Below, one piece after another: positions 40,824 to 53,500 of a DNA stretch of 64,000 bases (positions are counted from its first letter, which is position 1; each line of letters begins with the position of its first letter). The notes beneath the pieces were generated by a model. The model did not search any database. It was not told where the DNA came from and saw nothing but the letters and a program-made list of their open reading frames with translations. This DNA is from Skeletonema tropicum. Lineage: Eukaryota > Bacillariophyta > Thalassiosirophyceae > Thalassiosirales > Thalassiosiraceae. Location of the stretch: assembly GCA_037178625.1 (NCBI GenBank), contig JAWZXG010000044.1, forward strand, positions 27,682-91,681. The letters run 5' to 3'. The position numbers and the translations under genes are program-made.

Positions 40824-42314
40824 TCATGCTAGTCGGCGCGCCTTTCGACGCATGCGTCGATGCGTCGACGATCGGGTAGAAAATCCAATATCGAACACAA
40901 CAAGGGTTATTATGGATTTTTATAGGTATTTTTCTCCCCAACACCCAGCCAAATCTTGTTGCGTCGCAGAAAATCTGGCATTACTACGCCAATATTGGCC
41001 AATAATATGCCGATGCTTTAAGTTGAAAGAATGATAACTTTCTATTTATACTGTTTGGAATGCATATTCGGTGTGTGGTGGTGGTGCTCCGTTCAATTGC
41101 CTCGATATTTGAGGTACTCACGCAAGAACAGTAAAAAAATCTTGAAAAAGTGCATCTGACATGACGAATCCGAAGGTAAACCATAGCATTATCGATCCCA
41201 TACACCCTCCAGAAGACACTCCCTAACCCAATTTTTCACGCTGATTCCGATTATGTAAGCTGTAGCGTCTAATTCAAAGTGGATTTGATGATAATTGCAG
41301 GTGACGCACACACACATGAAAATCTGAACATACCGGGCATGTCAAAAGATGCTCATGATTATGTAATTTAGACAACAGAATAGTAGTAGATCATTAATAA
41401 CTCCATCTGTAAGCTATGATAATTGTTTAGCTTACTCGGATGTATTAATTACACGCAACATCTACGCCATCATAGAGTTTTATGTCGATCATTCGGCCTC
41501 TCATTCCACGAGACTTTGTAGGAAAGGCACTGATAACAGTTGTAAAATTGTCTCCAACCACAGCAAAAGGCGCACAATAGATGGATGTTGATTTGATGAG
41601 GCGAAAGGTTCCCAATTGCACATGGAGGAGACGTCATTATCATGTCACAACACTCGTGTAGGCGTCTTCGGGTGGGCTTCTCATAACCCACAATGAGTAG
41701 TTGTCGAGGGAACCGAGGGTTGCAGTAGTCACTGTGGTAAGATGGAGCAGTCCACCTCAACAATCTTGATTATCATATAGTAGACAAGACAACTATGATC
41801 CATGGTGTGGTTTCAACATGTTTTGTGTCAGATATATACCCACTATTGATGGAGATAAATTGTGGAAATCTTTCTAAATCGACTTCATAGATTTGGTAGG
41901 TTGGATAGGCGTTGCATGAGACCCACATCCGGTTAATTAGCGCATATTCCGTCCATATATATAATATTGGTCGCCCCTACAACCTTACTTGCTGTTTCAA
42001 TGACAGAAACGACGCCTTTATGCTACTGGCAACAGGTGCTCTGCGGCGGTGGGGATGAAAATCACCACCGCTATTGTGGCGGTCAAACTTCTCTTTGTGA
42101 TGAATATGGCGAGCCACCGATAAAACCGTTGAATTCAGCGTCAAAAAATGGTCTAGTAAGTACATTACTACTTCGGAATGTCGACATTTAGTTGTGTAAT
42201 AAGGGTAGTAGGATGGGAGGCCGTCATGGTGGGCTCTTTTTTTGTCGAAAAGAGGGAAGTTGCGTCGTGCGTCGAATGGCGCCAGTGCGTCGAATGGCGC
42301 GCCGACTAGCATGA
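40824..42314. mobile_element. ~1.5-kb TIR DNA element, no transposase visible
   Basis: The left end TCATGCTAGTCGGCGCGCC followed by TTTCGACGCA is repeated inverted at the right end (with A for the first T after GCC), giving about 29 bp of terminal inverted repeat. Just inside both ends are several CGACGCA boxes. No ORF longer than about 110 codons exists, so it is non-autonomous. A further pair of inverted flanks (ttactatcatg...aatcatg at 40807-40828, and its complement at about 42661-42678) encloses both this element and the palindrome next to it. Confidence 0.75.
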
Positions 42315-42661
42315 ACCTTTCTGACAGAAAGTTTCAAAAAGAAAAGAATCTGGATTTCATACAAGTTTCACACATGTTTCACACATGTTTCAAACTTTGA
42401 AACATGTGTGAAACATGTGTGCAACATGTGTGAAACATGATGTGTGCAACATGTGTGAAACTTGTATGAAATCCAGATTCTTTTCTTTGGTTTCACACAG
42501 TTTCACACATGTTGCACACATCATGTTTCACACATGTTGCACACATGTTTCACGCATGTTTCACACATGTTTCAAAGTTTGAAACATGTGTGAAACATGT
42601 GTGAAACTTGTATGAAATCCAGATTCTTTTCTTTTTGAAACTTTCTGTCAGAAAGGTTCAT
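42311..42661. repeat. 351-bp palindromic minisatellite
   Basis: Perfect or near-perfect outer arms of about 55 bp (starting atgaacctttctgacagaaa) are inverted copies of each other. The inside is filled with alternating runs of catgtttcacacatg-type units in both orientations (at least ten copies), so several nested hairpins are possible. No coding potential. Confidence 0.9.
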
Positions 42662-42679
42662 GATTCATGATAGTAATAA

Positions 42680-43636
42680 CTAGACCGGACCAGCTCGGGT
42701 TGCTGGTCCGCTAGCCCCCCGAAATGGGTCTGCACGGAAAAATTGGAGCTTTACTCTTGTTGGAATGAGAACGAAGCTCCGAAGCGGCTCTAACTTGTAA
42801 TCCAGCCAATTGGCGTCTGAAGTACTTGTAGATGAGTCATCTTCATGTGCGCGGTTGTCTCTGAGAACCACAGGAGGAGAGTTGGGTTCATTTCCAGCTG
42901 CCATTTTTGTACCTCGAATGCGAATGCAACACTAAAAGTTCTCTCTCTAGCTGGAGAGGAATTAGCAAGAGAGTAGCAACTAAAGTAATCTATCTATCAC
43001 TTGCTTCATTGTGCTGATGGTCGATAGGTAACGTCCCCGACTGTGCTGGTAAATCGATGTAGACTCTAGAAACTCGACTACTATGGTAACCCCACTTCCA
43101 AGCTTTGCCACTTACAATTAATACTCCAATGCATTCGGCACAATTGATGCAGCCCATATCGTGCATATAAATGTATTTGGACCCAGTCAAAGCCTTCAAC
43201 AGAGCTTGATGAGTGATGTACTAATGCTTCTGGTTGTACATAGTGTTGTCAGCACATACATACAAAGTTCTCCTATGTAGCTGCACAAAGGGACACATCA
43301 TCATTTATCACCGCTGGGTACATACCTAAGATAGAGAGTCAATAAGTAATTGAATCTACCAAGCGAGCTACAAATGGAAAATGCAGAAGTGAAAGCGAGA
43401 GCGTCCTGGCTTGCGATTATGACTCTCTGATGTGCGAAGCTTTGATGTCATGACGTCATCAAATAGTGTTCAGTCCAAATCGGCAACAAAACACACAATC
43501 GAAAATCGATGACGATGTTCCGATGATGTTCTTGTAGCAGCTTGCTTCTCTGCGTCAGCTCGCTCAGAAGATAGAATCCTGCATGCACACTATGCTATGT
43601 ACGGTCTCCGTCCACAGCCACTGAAGATGAAAGAAG
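42680..43636. other. Upstream region of the ABC transporter gene
   Basis: A minus-strand 74-codon ORF from ATG 42902-42904 (MAAGNEPNSPPVVLRDNR) has a plausible start but no recognisable product. The phrases at 42968-42998 and 43306-43345 recur around the pseudogene at 33 kb. A cgaatgcgaatg box and atgacgtcatc (a CRE-like palindrome, 43449-43461) are present, the latter about 175 bp before the ATG. Confidence 0.4.
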
Positions 43637-46600
43637 ATGTGCATCGCTTCAGCTAAATCAACATCATCACGGCAGCAGAGCAGTGGCACTGCCTCGTCTC
43701 CGCTAGCAGGAGAGAAAATAATGAAATCATCATCAATGCCATCCTCGACCTCGCAGCCTTGGCCCGAGGATGACGCCACATCATCCACATCTCTGTGGTC
43801 CATGTGGACCTACAGCTACATGAACCGCATCTTCAAGAAAGGAGCTCTTCAAAAGCACGACAAATCAGTAGAGGCTCAACTAACGCAGCAAGATTTATAC
43901 CGCACGCCAAAGAACGACGAGGCGGCTTTATTGAATGCCAAATTTTGGACACTGTACAAAGAAACAAAATACAATTTTAGAAGGACGTTATGGCTACTCG
44001 TCAAGCCTGTATTCATGCCCGCTGGTGTATGTCAATTAGTTGCTCTGGTTGCACAACTGTCAATTCCAATGTGTGTCATGAAGCTGCTGCAAGAAATCGA
44101 GGGCAAAACTGATCCATCAGAAAATATTATCCGCGGAACGATAGGCTATGTTTTGGCAATATTTTTTCTTTCCATTATCAACGCATTGTGTACACATCGA
44201 TATCAATTTCTATCATATGAGAGTGGAATTATAATACGCTCGGCACTGACCTGTGCCATATACCAAAAGTCGCTTGATCTTAGTCCTGGCGGTAGGGTGG
44301 GATTGACATCGGGTAATGTAACAAACTTGGTCGCCACAGATACTCAAAAATTATTTGAGGTCATGCACGATGGTCATCAACTTTGGAGTTGTCCTATTGC
44401 TATTTTCGTCGTGGTGGTACTTTTGTTTTTCATCGTAGGTCCGTCTTGCTTGGTGGGAGCTGCTATTTTGATTGGTCTCGTGCCTCTCTCAAAACGGGTG
44501 GGACAATGGATCTTCCGAATTAGAAAGAAACGTGTGGCCGTTGCCGATGAACGAATAGAAATCGTCAGTGCAATGTTGCAAGACATCAAAATCACCAAGT
44601 TGATGAACTATGAAGATGAATTTGAACGACGAGTGCAAGATGCACGCAGGCGAGAGATGGCGTTGGTTAGGAAGGAGCAATTTGTTTGGGGTCTTACTCT
44701 TGTCATTAGAGTATTCACCCCCGTATTGGCGAGTTTTGCTACATTTGTCACATATGTTCTGGTCAGCGAAGACAACATCATGACTGCATCGATTGTGTTT
44801 ACTCTGACTATGCTATTCAATATGTTGAAATTTCCGATAAATCAAGGTGAGTCAGTAGTATCTCATTTCTGAAAAATGCAGTAACTCTTCGTCAATGTCA
44901 TCTAACAGTAAATATTCCAATCCAGCCGGTCAGTTGTTGAGTAAGGCTGCCTTGGGAGTACAAGCTGTACATCGAATATCTTGTTTTATGGGAAGGGAGA
45001 CGAAGGAGCATGGTATCAGTGAAGAGCAGGTATTGAATGAGAATGATGAGAACAGAGATTTAGTTTTGGACATCAAAGATGGAGCTTTCTATCTCGGTGG
45101 GGGCGAATCCATTCCATCTAATGATCGGGCGGACAATGAAGTCACAAACAATACGGCTGCCTTTACATTGTCGGGCGTCAATTTTCGACTGAATAGAGGA
45201 GAAGTACTTGCAGTGGTGGGACCCGTTGCCAGTGGAAAATCAACTCTCATACAGGGAATTCTGGGTGACGTGCAATCCTCCGACAAAACATCTATTTCAA
45301 TGAAAAGAGGTAGCAATCTATCCTATGCAGCACAAACCCCATTCATTTTGAGCACGACGGTCCGAGAGAATATTACTTTTGGCACACCATTTGATAGAGA
45401 TCGATACGACAGGGTTTTAGACGCATGTTGCTTGCGCCCGGACTTGATGCAATGGCCAGCAGGAGATCTAACAGAAATTGGCGAACGAGGGGTGACGATG
45501 AGTGGAGGCCAGAAACAACGCGTCTCTGTCGCAAGAGCAGTTTATGCCAATGTCGACATCGTTTTGTTTGACGACATTCTCTCGGCTCTTGATGCAGGCA
45601 CATCGCAGAAGCTGTTTGACAACTTGTTTGACAACGTTCACGACGAAGGTAGCTTGTTGCATAATTGTGGTGTCGTCCTCGTCACTCATTCACAACATAT
45701 TCTTCAAAGAGTTACGAAGATATTGGTTCTTGATAAGGGACAGTCAGTCTTTTGTGGAAGCTGGACTGATCTACAACTATTCGAGTCAGATAATGCGCGA
45801 CATAAGGCGACTCTCAAATCGATGAAATCATCTCTGCAGCTGAATGCACTGGAAGATGATGGGTCGGGAATAACTGGGCGGAAGGAACGAACGCAAACAT
45901 TGAAGGAGATAAAACCAGACTTTACCCAAGGTGATGATACACGTAAAGGAGAGATCAAAGAAGCCGAAAGGCGTGAGCATGGAGTTTCATCGCTTAGAAT
46001 TTGGTTACTTTGGTTCAATTACGCCGGTGGTATCTTATTCATTACCGTGCAGATTGCGTTCATGGCTCTCGACCGCGGCAGTTATGTTGCTATCGATTTT
46101 TGGCTGGCGGCATGGACATCTTCTGCTGGGCAAGCGATATCTGTCTTTGGGATAGCTTTCCCGAATCAATATGAGACGCAAAAGCCGTACGTGCTGGTGT
46201 ACACCTGCTTGGTAGTATTCATGGTTGGCTTTCTCATCATGAGGAGCCTTTGGGCAGTGTCTGGTGGCGTTAGAGCATCGACACGTGTCTTCTCAACCAT
46301 GACAAACCGTGTACTTCACGCGCCAATGTCTTATTTTGATACCACGCCGATGGGGCGCATTTTGAATCGATTTACCTACGATGTTGAGCAAGTCGATATC
46401 ACTCTCGCTCAATACATGTCAATATTTGTGATTGGTAAGTCGTTATGATATGCCGTAGAGAGTTTATACACTGAGCAGAATTTGCTTCTTTTCAAACCAC
46501 TTTTCAAACTCCATTGCCTACTCACATCCAATCATGGCCTGACAACTTTCTACATACAGCGTCCTCTTGGTTGGTTGCAAGCCAAGTTGTGATTATAACA

Positions 46601-48080
46601 ATCGTCCCGTGGCTGTTTATAATCAGTTGTGAGTGTGCATCGCATAAGATTTATTATCGTTATTCAAGAATGATATGACCGCCGTCTCATCACAACTCCA
46701 TTCTTCTTTCAACTTCAGCATTTGTTCTTTTCCTTTACGTGCTCATACTTCGTCACTATCGATGGAGTGCATCCGACTTGCAAAGGTTAGATGCTGTGAG
46801 TAGATCACCGCTTCAAGCTGCCCTGGCCGAAGGTTTAGACGGTTCGTTCACAATACGTGCGTATGCTCAGACCGGTTTCTTCACAGGCGCTTTCCAAAAT
46901 TTTATCAATGACAACAGCTCTGCTATGTTGAATTTTGTGGCATCTCGACGGTGGTTAGCGGTACGGCTCGAGATGTTGGGCTCGTTTTTAACTCTTTCTG
47001 CGTCGCTTTGCATTACTGTGTTCAATATTGGCTTGACTGCTGGACTCAGCGGGCTGCTGCTCGTATGGTCGTCAAGTGAGTTAGACTGGCTTGATTTCAA
47101 CCTGGCGCACGTCACCCGAATCTGACATGTTTGTTTATTCTTATTCGTCACCAGATATGACTACCATATTGGGCTTCTTGATACAAGCATTTGGTGAAGC
47201 GGAAGCGGCAATAACATCGATCGAACGGATGCACAGTCTTGAAATTCTGCCGCAGGAGAAAAGCATGATCACATCGGTCGATTGCAGGGTTGATAAATCT
47301 TGGCCCCTTAAAGGAGAGCTTGTCTTCGACAATGTTTCGCTTCGGTATAGGCCCGGCTTACCATTATCTTTGAATGGGCTATCGTTTAAGGTCAATCATG
47401 GGGAACGTTGTGCAATCGTCGGCAGAACTGGCGCTGGGAAGTCTACTCTAACAACCGCCTTGTTCCGATTGGTTGAAGTAGAAGAGGGAACAATCTCACT
47501 TGATGGTGTTGATTTGAGCACGCTAGGTCTATCAGACGTACGTGGTCGACGGAATGGAATGTTTATCCTTCCACAAGATCCTGCCGTTTTTTCGGGCACA
47601 ATACGCAGCAATCTTGATCCATTCCTTGTGCACAGCGACGAAGAACTGATAGGGGCGTTGGAGCTGATCAAATTTCCGCAAACTTCATTGAACGAAGCTG
47701 TGGAGGAGGGTGGAGGCAACTTCAGTGCTGGCGAAAAGCAACTTCTGTGTCTGGCTCGTGCGATGTTGGCCAACCCTCGTTTGCTCGTGTTAGACGAAGC
47801 TACGTCCTCTTGCGACCGGGAGACGGATTCATCAGTGCAGCAGATGCTCCGGAGTCAATTTCCCGACACGACGTTGCTGACAATTGCCCATCGGCTGGAC
47901 ACAATCATTGATTATGATGTAGTTATTGTCATGGAGAATGGGAGAGTAGCTGAGATGGGCTCGCCACGAGTTCTGTTGAGTTCGTGTGGAATCTTCACTG
48001 ACATGGTCAACGCTACGGGACCAGACTCAGCAGCTCAGTTGAATTTGTTGGCTGCACGTTCGGAATGCCACAGTCGTTAG
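43637..48080 (+). CDS. ABCC-type (MRP-like) full ABC transporter
   Basis: Five exons, 43637-44846, 44926-46434, 46560-46628, 46719-47075 and 47155-48080, with GT-AG introns of 79, 125, 90 and 79 bp, give 1,356 residues. Layout is TMD1-NBD1-TMD2-NBD2 without an extra N-terminal membrane domain. It starts with the ABCC cytoplasmic box (PEDDATSSTSLWSMW). NBD1: Walker A GPVASGKST (502-510), signature MSGGQKQR, Walker B DIVLFDD where the catalytic Glu is Asp, a normal ABCC feature. NBD2: Walker A GRTGAGKST (1138-1146), signature SAGEKQ, Walker B LLVLDE, H-loop His 1294. It probably exports organic anions or glutathione conjugates at the vacuole or plasma membrane. Exon joins were chosen to keep phase and the continuous motif FPINQAGQLLSKAALGVQA. 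Confidence 0.92.
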
Positions 48081-48239
48081 TGTCACAGTGTTTATACAAT
48101 TTACATAGCATGTTGTCATTTAGATCGCACTCAACAGTAACAGCCGACCACACTCAACTTCGTGGGGGAATGAGGGAGGAGTTGCATGTCAATGCGTAGG
48201 GTTCAGGTTTATGAACAATATTCTTCCTCTTCTGGTATT
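48081..48239. other. 3' flank of the ABC gene
   Basis: Short noncoding stretch after the stop at 48078-48080. No structure recognised. Confidence 0.4.
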
Positions 48240-48502
48240 ACCATCGTACACGTTTGAAGTGGAAGATCATGGAGATGAAGAAGACGAGATGGACGTCCAA
48301 GCGGAAGAAATAGAGGAATAGGCCAAAAAGAGGAGAGGAGCAAGATGATGTTGACGAATAAGTATTGATGCGAAGATATGACAGTGACGACTTCATCGTT
48401 GAAGAATGGGAAGGACGATTAGATGTCTACGATACAAATCAGGACCGCGTTCGGTACAACATAGGTCTTTTGGGATTGTCAGTCGGCAAGAGAAGGAAGG
48501 AG
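48240..48502 (+). pseudogene. Acidic gene fragment of unknown family
   Basis: The plus-strand frames read EVEDHGDEEDEMDVQAEEIE, then a stop, and further on RRYDSDDFIVEEWEGRL and VRYNIGLLGLSVGKRRKE, followed by a good donor (GGAG/GTAAGT). The DSDDFIVEE phrase is common in acidic N-terminal regions of chromatin factors, but that is weak evidence. With a stop inside and no ATG-led frame, I take it for an exon scrap. Confidence 0.3.
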
Positions 48503-48594
48503 GTAAGTAAGACGAAGCTATAATAATAAGAAAAATGAATTTGGTGCGTTGAGTGCTACCCATGCCCTTTCGCCGGGATGCAGCCTCTCATGTC

Positions 48595-49097
48595 TTTCGA
48601 TACTTTACAACCCACTGCCGCTTCCTCCTAATTTCATAATAGCCTATTTGTCGCTGCTTACAGTAAACGCTATCCCATTGCTTTGTCCAACGCCCCTTGC
48701 CCCTTGTACTTAAATTATGCACGAGCATAGTCAATTGCGGCTTTGTCTTCATTGTCATAAACCCCGATGTGATGTGACTTTCCATCGATAACATTACTGC
48801 CACCTATTTATTCAGTTGTTCATGGAAGCAGACTCCAGTATATTTCGATGCGCCGTCATTAATTCGCCCGCTGCTTTTTGGAATAGCTGGCTGTGGAGGA
48901 ACTCCTGTCATATTAATTTTGAGCGAGCGCTGTTCCATTGCTTTATCTAGCGCACCTCGCCCTCTGTACTTGAATAACGCTCGAGCATAGTCCACTGCGG
49001 CTTCCTCTTCATTCTCAAAATAACCGATGCGATATTGATTTCCGTAAATCATGATACTTGGTCTAATGATCATTGCCGATTCAATTTTCCGCACCAT
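48595..49097 (-). pseudogene. Two AP2/ERF-type DNA-binding domains, decayed
   Basis: The minus-strand frame contains the end of one AP2 domain (GNQYRIGYFENEEEAAVDYA, then LFKYRGRGALDKA), a linker (PKSSGRINDGA), and the beginning of a second (SKYTGVCFHEQLNK). A TAG then interrupts it, and the second domain continues in another phase as HHIGVYDNEDKAAIDYARA, stop, FKYKGQGALDKAMG. Tandem AP2 domains of this style are abundant in stramenopiles. Stops inside domain 2 and the missing N-terminus make it a pseudogene. It overlaps the last 28 bases of the glycosyltransferase gene on the same strand. Confidence 0.7.
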
Positions 49098-50596
49098 GTT
49101 GTTCCCACAATGCGAGAATAGAAATAGACAGACTTCTCTTCCTTGTCAGCAACAATATAGTCACATGTACCAGCAGAAAACAAAGGAGGCCCAAAACTCT
49201 CTTGCTGTTGCTTGGGGATGCTGTCAAACCTGTCGTCGTGAATAACTTCTGAGAGGAGGTAGACTTTTTTGTTCCTCCCAGTGGATGCAATGGAGGGATC
49301 TTCTCTCGCAAGTTCAGCCCAGGCATCTTGCAACGCTTGGGTTCCAAGATTGCGAACTCCTCTGTATGCACGTTCCCTAGAAAGCATCTGAACCATGACA
49401 TCCAAGCTCCTCTTGATGATCTTGTTCTTTGGTGCTGCAGCTATGAAAGCTTGAAAGAACTGTGGATCGCTCTCGTACTCATACCACTTCACAGTAACAA
49501 ACTCATTCACAGCGTTGGCAACAAATGGATGTACAACAAAGAGGTCCAAGTCAAAATAATACCTGTCAAAGATACATCACAGATGAAGACAAATGAGCTT
49601 CTGGTGGCACTTGAACGCAAATGTAGAAGTAACTGTGCAACCGCGAAGGATCAAAGTCAAAGAAAGGTGGACTCACCCTCCATTCATGTAAAGATATGCT
49701 ACACGGCAGATATCTCCCTTAAACATGCCTTTAAGGCCGTCATAGTACTTCAACAACTTTGGTTCTACCTCGGAAATAGCTTCGACGCATTCCTTGTCTG
49801 TCAAGAAGGTAACTTCAACATCTTCTGTCGCCCATTCCTTTTTGTATAAATTTATGGTATCTTGAACATTGTGAGCCAACGTGTGATCGCTAGGGTCAGA
49901 TGTGATGGACGAGGACAAATTGCAGTCCAATAAGTTGAACTTGTTAGTGAAGATAAGCCGATGGGGGATGCGACTCTGCTCCTTTTGGGATGCACTATCG
50001 CGCTTGGGTATATATTCTTTGATGCTCCTAGCCAATGCGCCAATTTTGCGATTTGTATCAATTAAACTGTCGTAGTACTTCCATGGAAAAGTATCCGCCA
50101 CCTCCGCCGGCACCTGGCACTCTCTGCGTGTACGATGATCAGTAAGTGATTTCTGCTTTTCAAGGACCATTTCAGCTTCCTCTAAATCAGAGCGCTGGTC
50201 ATTCTTCCTTGGCGGCGTGCCCACTGTCGCTTCAGCTTTAATTTTAATGACAGGGATGCCCCCCTCTGCTGCCGTTTCTTCCTTCTTGTTTTCCTGGATT
50301 GAGGACGTGGTGTTTCCCGAAGGCCTAAGAAGCTGAGGGCGTGCTTTGTCTTTGGTCATTGTCTTTGATGCATCTGGTTGCTTGAAAAATGTTGGGAGTC
50401 CTAAACAAAAGTAAATGATTGCTGCCACCGTCACCAATTTCAGTAAATTATTACCTGCGGCCGATCTTCGACCTCGTCCCATTCTTTTCACCGGCTGCAT
50501 CTGAGAACTAGAGCGGTTTACTGCCCAATGGCGACGAAGACGAAGGGAGCTGAGGCGGAGGGAGAGAGAAGGACGTCGAGATAGAGATTTCTCCAT
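49070..50596 (-). CDS. GT32-like glycosyltransferase, type II membrane protein
   Basis: Two exons on the minus strand, 50596-49677 and 49562-49070, joined across a 114-bp intron (GTGAGT...GACAG), encode 470 residues. A basic cytoplasmic start is followed by one membrane anchor at about 52-72 (LLKLVTVAAIIYFCLGLPTF), a Lys/Glu-rich stem, and the catalytic part from about residue 200: IPHRLIFTNKF, then W....VEVTFLTDKEC, KGMFKGDICRVAYLYMNGG and, across the splice, YYFDLDLFVV. The FDLDL box at 310-314 is the DXD metal/nucleotide-sugar site of the Och1/GT32 group. This predicts a Golgi enzyme adding a hexose to glycoproteins or glycans; donor and acceptor are unknown. Confidence 0.85.
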
Positions 50597-53500
50597 TTTG
50601 ATAAGTCACCAAGTTTCGGCCGTACTCCTGAGCCTGAATAGATGATTTTATTGAGCGCTATCTTCATAATATTATGTACCTACTATGCCACAACTCTCTA
50701 GAGAGCCTAGCCAGGTTGAACGGAGTAATACACAGTTCGATACAACTCTGGTTAGCATTGCGTGCTGGCGGCCGGCCAGAGCAGCCGCCGCCCGCCAGCC
50801 GGAGGAACATCTTCGTCAGTCATTTTGTTGGTTGATGTGACGCTGTAAGTACTTTTTACATACTTGCAACGGCTAAAAGGCTACTTAAATGGGGAGTAGG
50901 CCCTATCCATTTTTTGGATGCGGCACATTTTGCGTGGGTCACTCCAGCGGGGAACGGGGCGCCCCATCTCTCATTTTTCTAGCCGTTTCACACACTTTTC
51001 AAATTTCGATCACTTTGCACACCAGAACCATGGCGACGGCAGCGGCTATGGTATGGAGCGGAACGGGGGTCAGCATAACCAACAGTCAGCGGCGATGCCC
51101 TCAGTGGGCCGGTATGAACTCATGATGTGAAGGAATCATGGTGATAGCGCTCGTAGCCTTTATTTTGGGTGTCGCCTACACGAAGTGACCGTTATTTTGA
51201 TGCAGATGCAACAACAGCACCGCCCCCCTCATGAACAGAGGACCTTCAGGCCGTAAGCACTCTCCCATTACTAGCCGATTCGATAGAAGTGATGATGAAA
51301 CAATAGTTGTCGAGCCGGCTCCTCTTTAATCCGTCAGAAAGCGCCGATACGAGACCGCTTGATTGTTCAACGACGCTGCGTGGCTTACCGCACAATTACT
51401 GCACAACATCAATAGGGAGGGGTGTGGAGATAATACAACAAATAGAGCGTGAAGATGTTGACAATACGACAATATATTGGTTTTGATGGATGTAGGGTCG
51501 TCTCGTCTCCGGGTGGTGCAGTTCAGGTGACAATCTGGCCTTGTTGTGGTAGCTTGTTGTGGTAGCTTGTGTCAGTAATTTTTACGTATACAACACGTGA
51601 GGGAGGGCATTGTATACTTTGACGGAGGGGATAATGATCAGGACTGCAACAGCATGCTGTGCTCCCAAGTGGAATTCCACTGTCGATATGCTCTCATTGA
51701 AGATGTCTTCTGATGCAACTCCTTTCATCCTCACTCGCAATACTACGGCTTCAGTGGACAAAAAGCTTACAATCAATCTGAGATAGCGGATGATTACTGC
51801 TCAGCTTCAGTAGCAGCGGCAATGTGAGTGTTGATAACTGTGTCTTCTCTTCGAAATTAGTCGGTAATTGCATTGTTATCATCGAGGCAAGTGGGCGGCA
51901 TTCTGCTTTAGATGAAGCATCAACCTGGAACCAATCTGCTGTTGATATAAGAGATGAATAGGGTGTCAAACAAACAATACACGCAACCGCCGGTAGAAGT
52001 TATTAATTTCGAACGATGGTGGATATCTTTTGTTGAGAAGTACTGCACTGGAGGGAGGATGTGGTGACATTATCTAAGGAGGTTTGTCAGCTAGAAGAAA
52101 AGAGAGTATATTTGATGCATCTGGGGTGTAACATGTGTCTTCCTGTCGACCTATGCAACAATCAACATAATAATAACATCATAAAACTATTATATATATA
52201 TTTATTCTTATTTTAATGATTGTATTGTCATAGTAGACGCAACTTTCACACAAGCACTTACCTTGTCTGCTAGATTACATGTTGATAATAATATGGTACA
52301 GGCTGCAGCATATAAAAAAGAGCAAGGTGACTTTGGTCTTGCATTATCACATGGTAACTAAACGTTATATCAATTGTTTGGTCATGTGACTGTGATATTA
52401 TGTGTCCTTGCAAACGTTGATGCCACCCAATCGAGGTTTTGTGCGCACACGTGAATCTGTTCACAATGACGAAAATATTACACCCTCAAGACATGGCCTA
52501 GCAGTGAATCCGAGGCAGATACCATGACATTTTGACCACCCACATCGGTCATCAATATCAATATAGAGCAGAGAGCGCTGTGGGGGCCTTGTTAATCGAA
52601 TATTGCATGTCCTCGTCGACGATATTAACCACCTCCACCAAAATAGACCAAAAATGGATGCCTTAGATATAGCCGTCGATACGTCTGTAGGTTCTTGATT
52701 TCGTAACCTGCCGACTACATGAGCGTTTTCTGCGTTAAAAACTGATCTAGAACATAGCTTGATGATGTGGTAGAATCCTAATTGATCGTGCTATGGCTTG
52801 GCGGCCCAACGTGATGGTCATGATGGGTTGCCGATTTGTGAGTTGTGGGATGAAAAAAGATGCCGCATCCAAAAACTGAAAGGGCCTATGCCCCATTTAT
52901 TTAGTCTTGCTTCGTCAAACTTTTGCAGAATTACTGCCGTTTTGCTGTTGCATGTAAAACCTCCGTCAGCGAACTCAAAATAGCCCGAGGTAAATGGTAA
53001 ATTCCTACGCACGTAAGACACACACAAACGCATAGCAATTGAAAACTGTCTTCGGGATAATATCAGTACCGTGTAAGCATCTCGTCTCGTCTCTCTCGGC
53101 CGTGTCTCTCTCGGCCGAGACGAGACGGGATTTTTTGGGTCGAGGCGAGACAGGTGTCCCGTCTCGGCACCCTCTGTCTGGAGCATTTCTGGGGATGCAA
53201 AAATAAGCGATTTAGATGATTTTTCCTGGTATAATTCCTACGTAGGCCCCCAAGTAGAAGTTTTGGTGTTTCACACACAAAACAACCATGATGAAAGTGG
53301 CTTCTACTACGGAGGCCAAAATCACAAACAGCGATATTCGTACCAAACCATTGGTACAGCCTTTTTGGTGATGATCATACGAATTAGCAATTCTCTCTAA
53401 CGATTTTGTCCATTAGTTAAACGATTTTACTAGCAAATGTAGATGACAATTTTGTCGAGCATATCTGAGATATGGAACCCAAACGTGCAGTGTCCATCTC

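Noticed and set aside
42311..42661. Possible CRISPR-like array because of regularly spaced short repeats
   Set aside because: The units are in both orientations, spacers are absent or only a few bases, and the context is eukaryotic. It is a palindromic minisatellite.
44847..44908. Intron 1 of the ABC gene ending at the AG at 44907-44908 or 44880-44881
   Set aside because: With the strong GTGAGT donor at 44847 both acceptors break phase. The AG at 44924-44925 keeps phase and restores a continuous ABCC motif.
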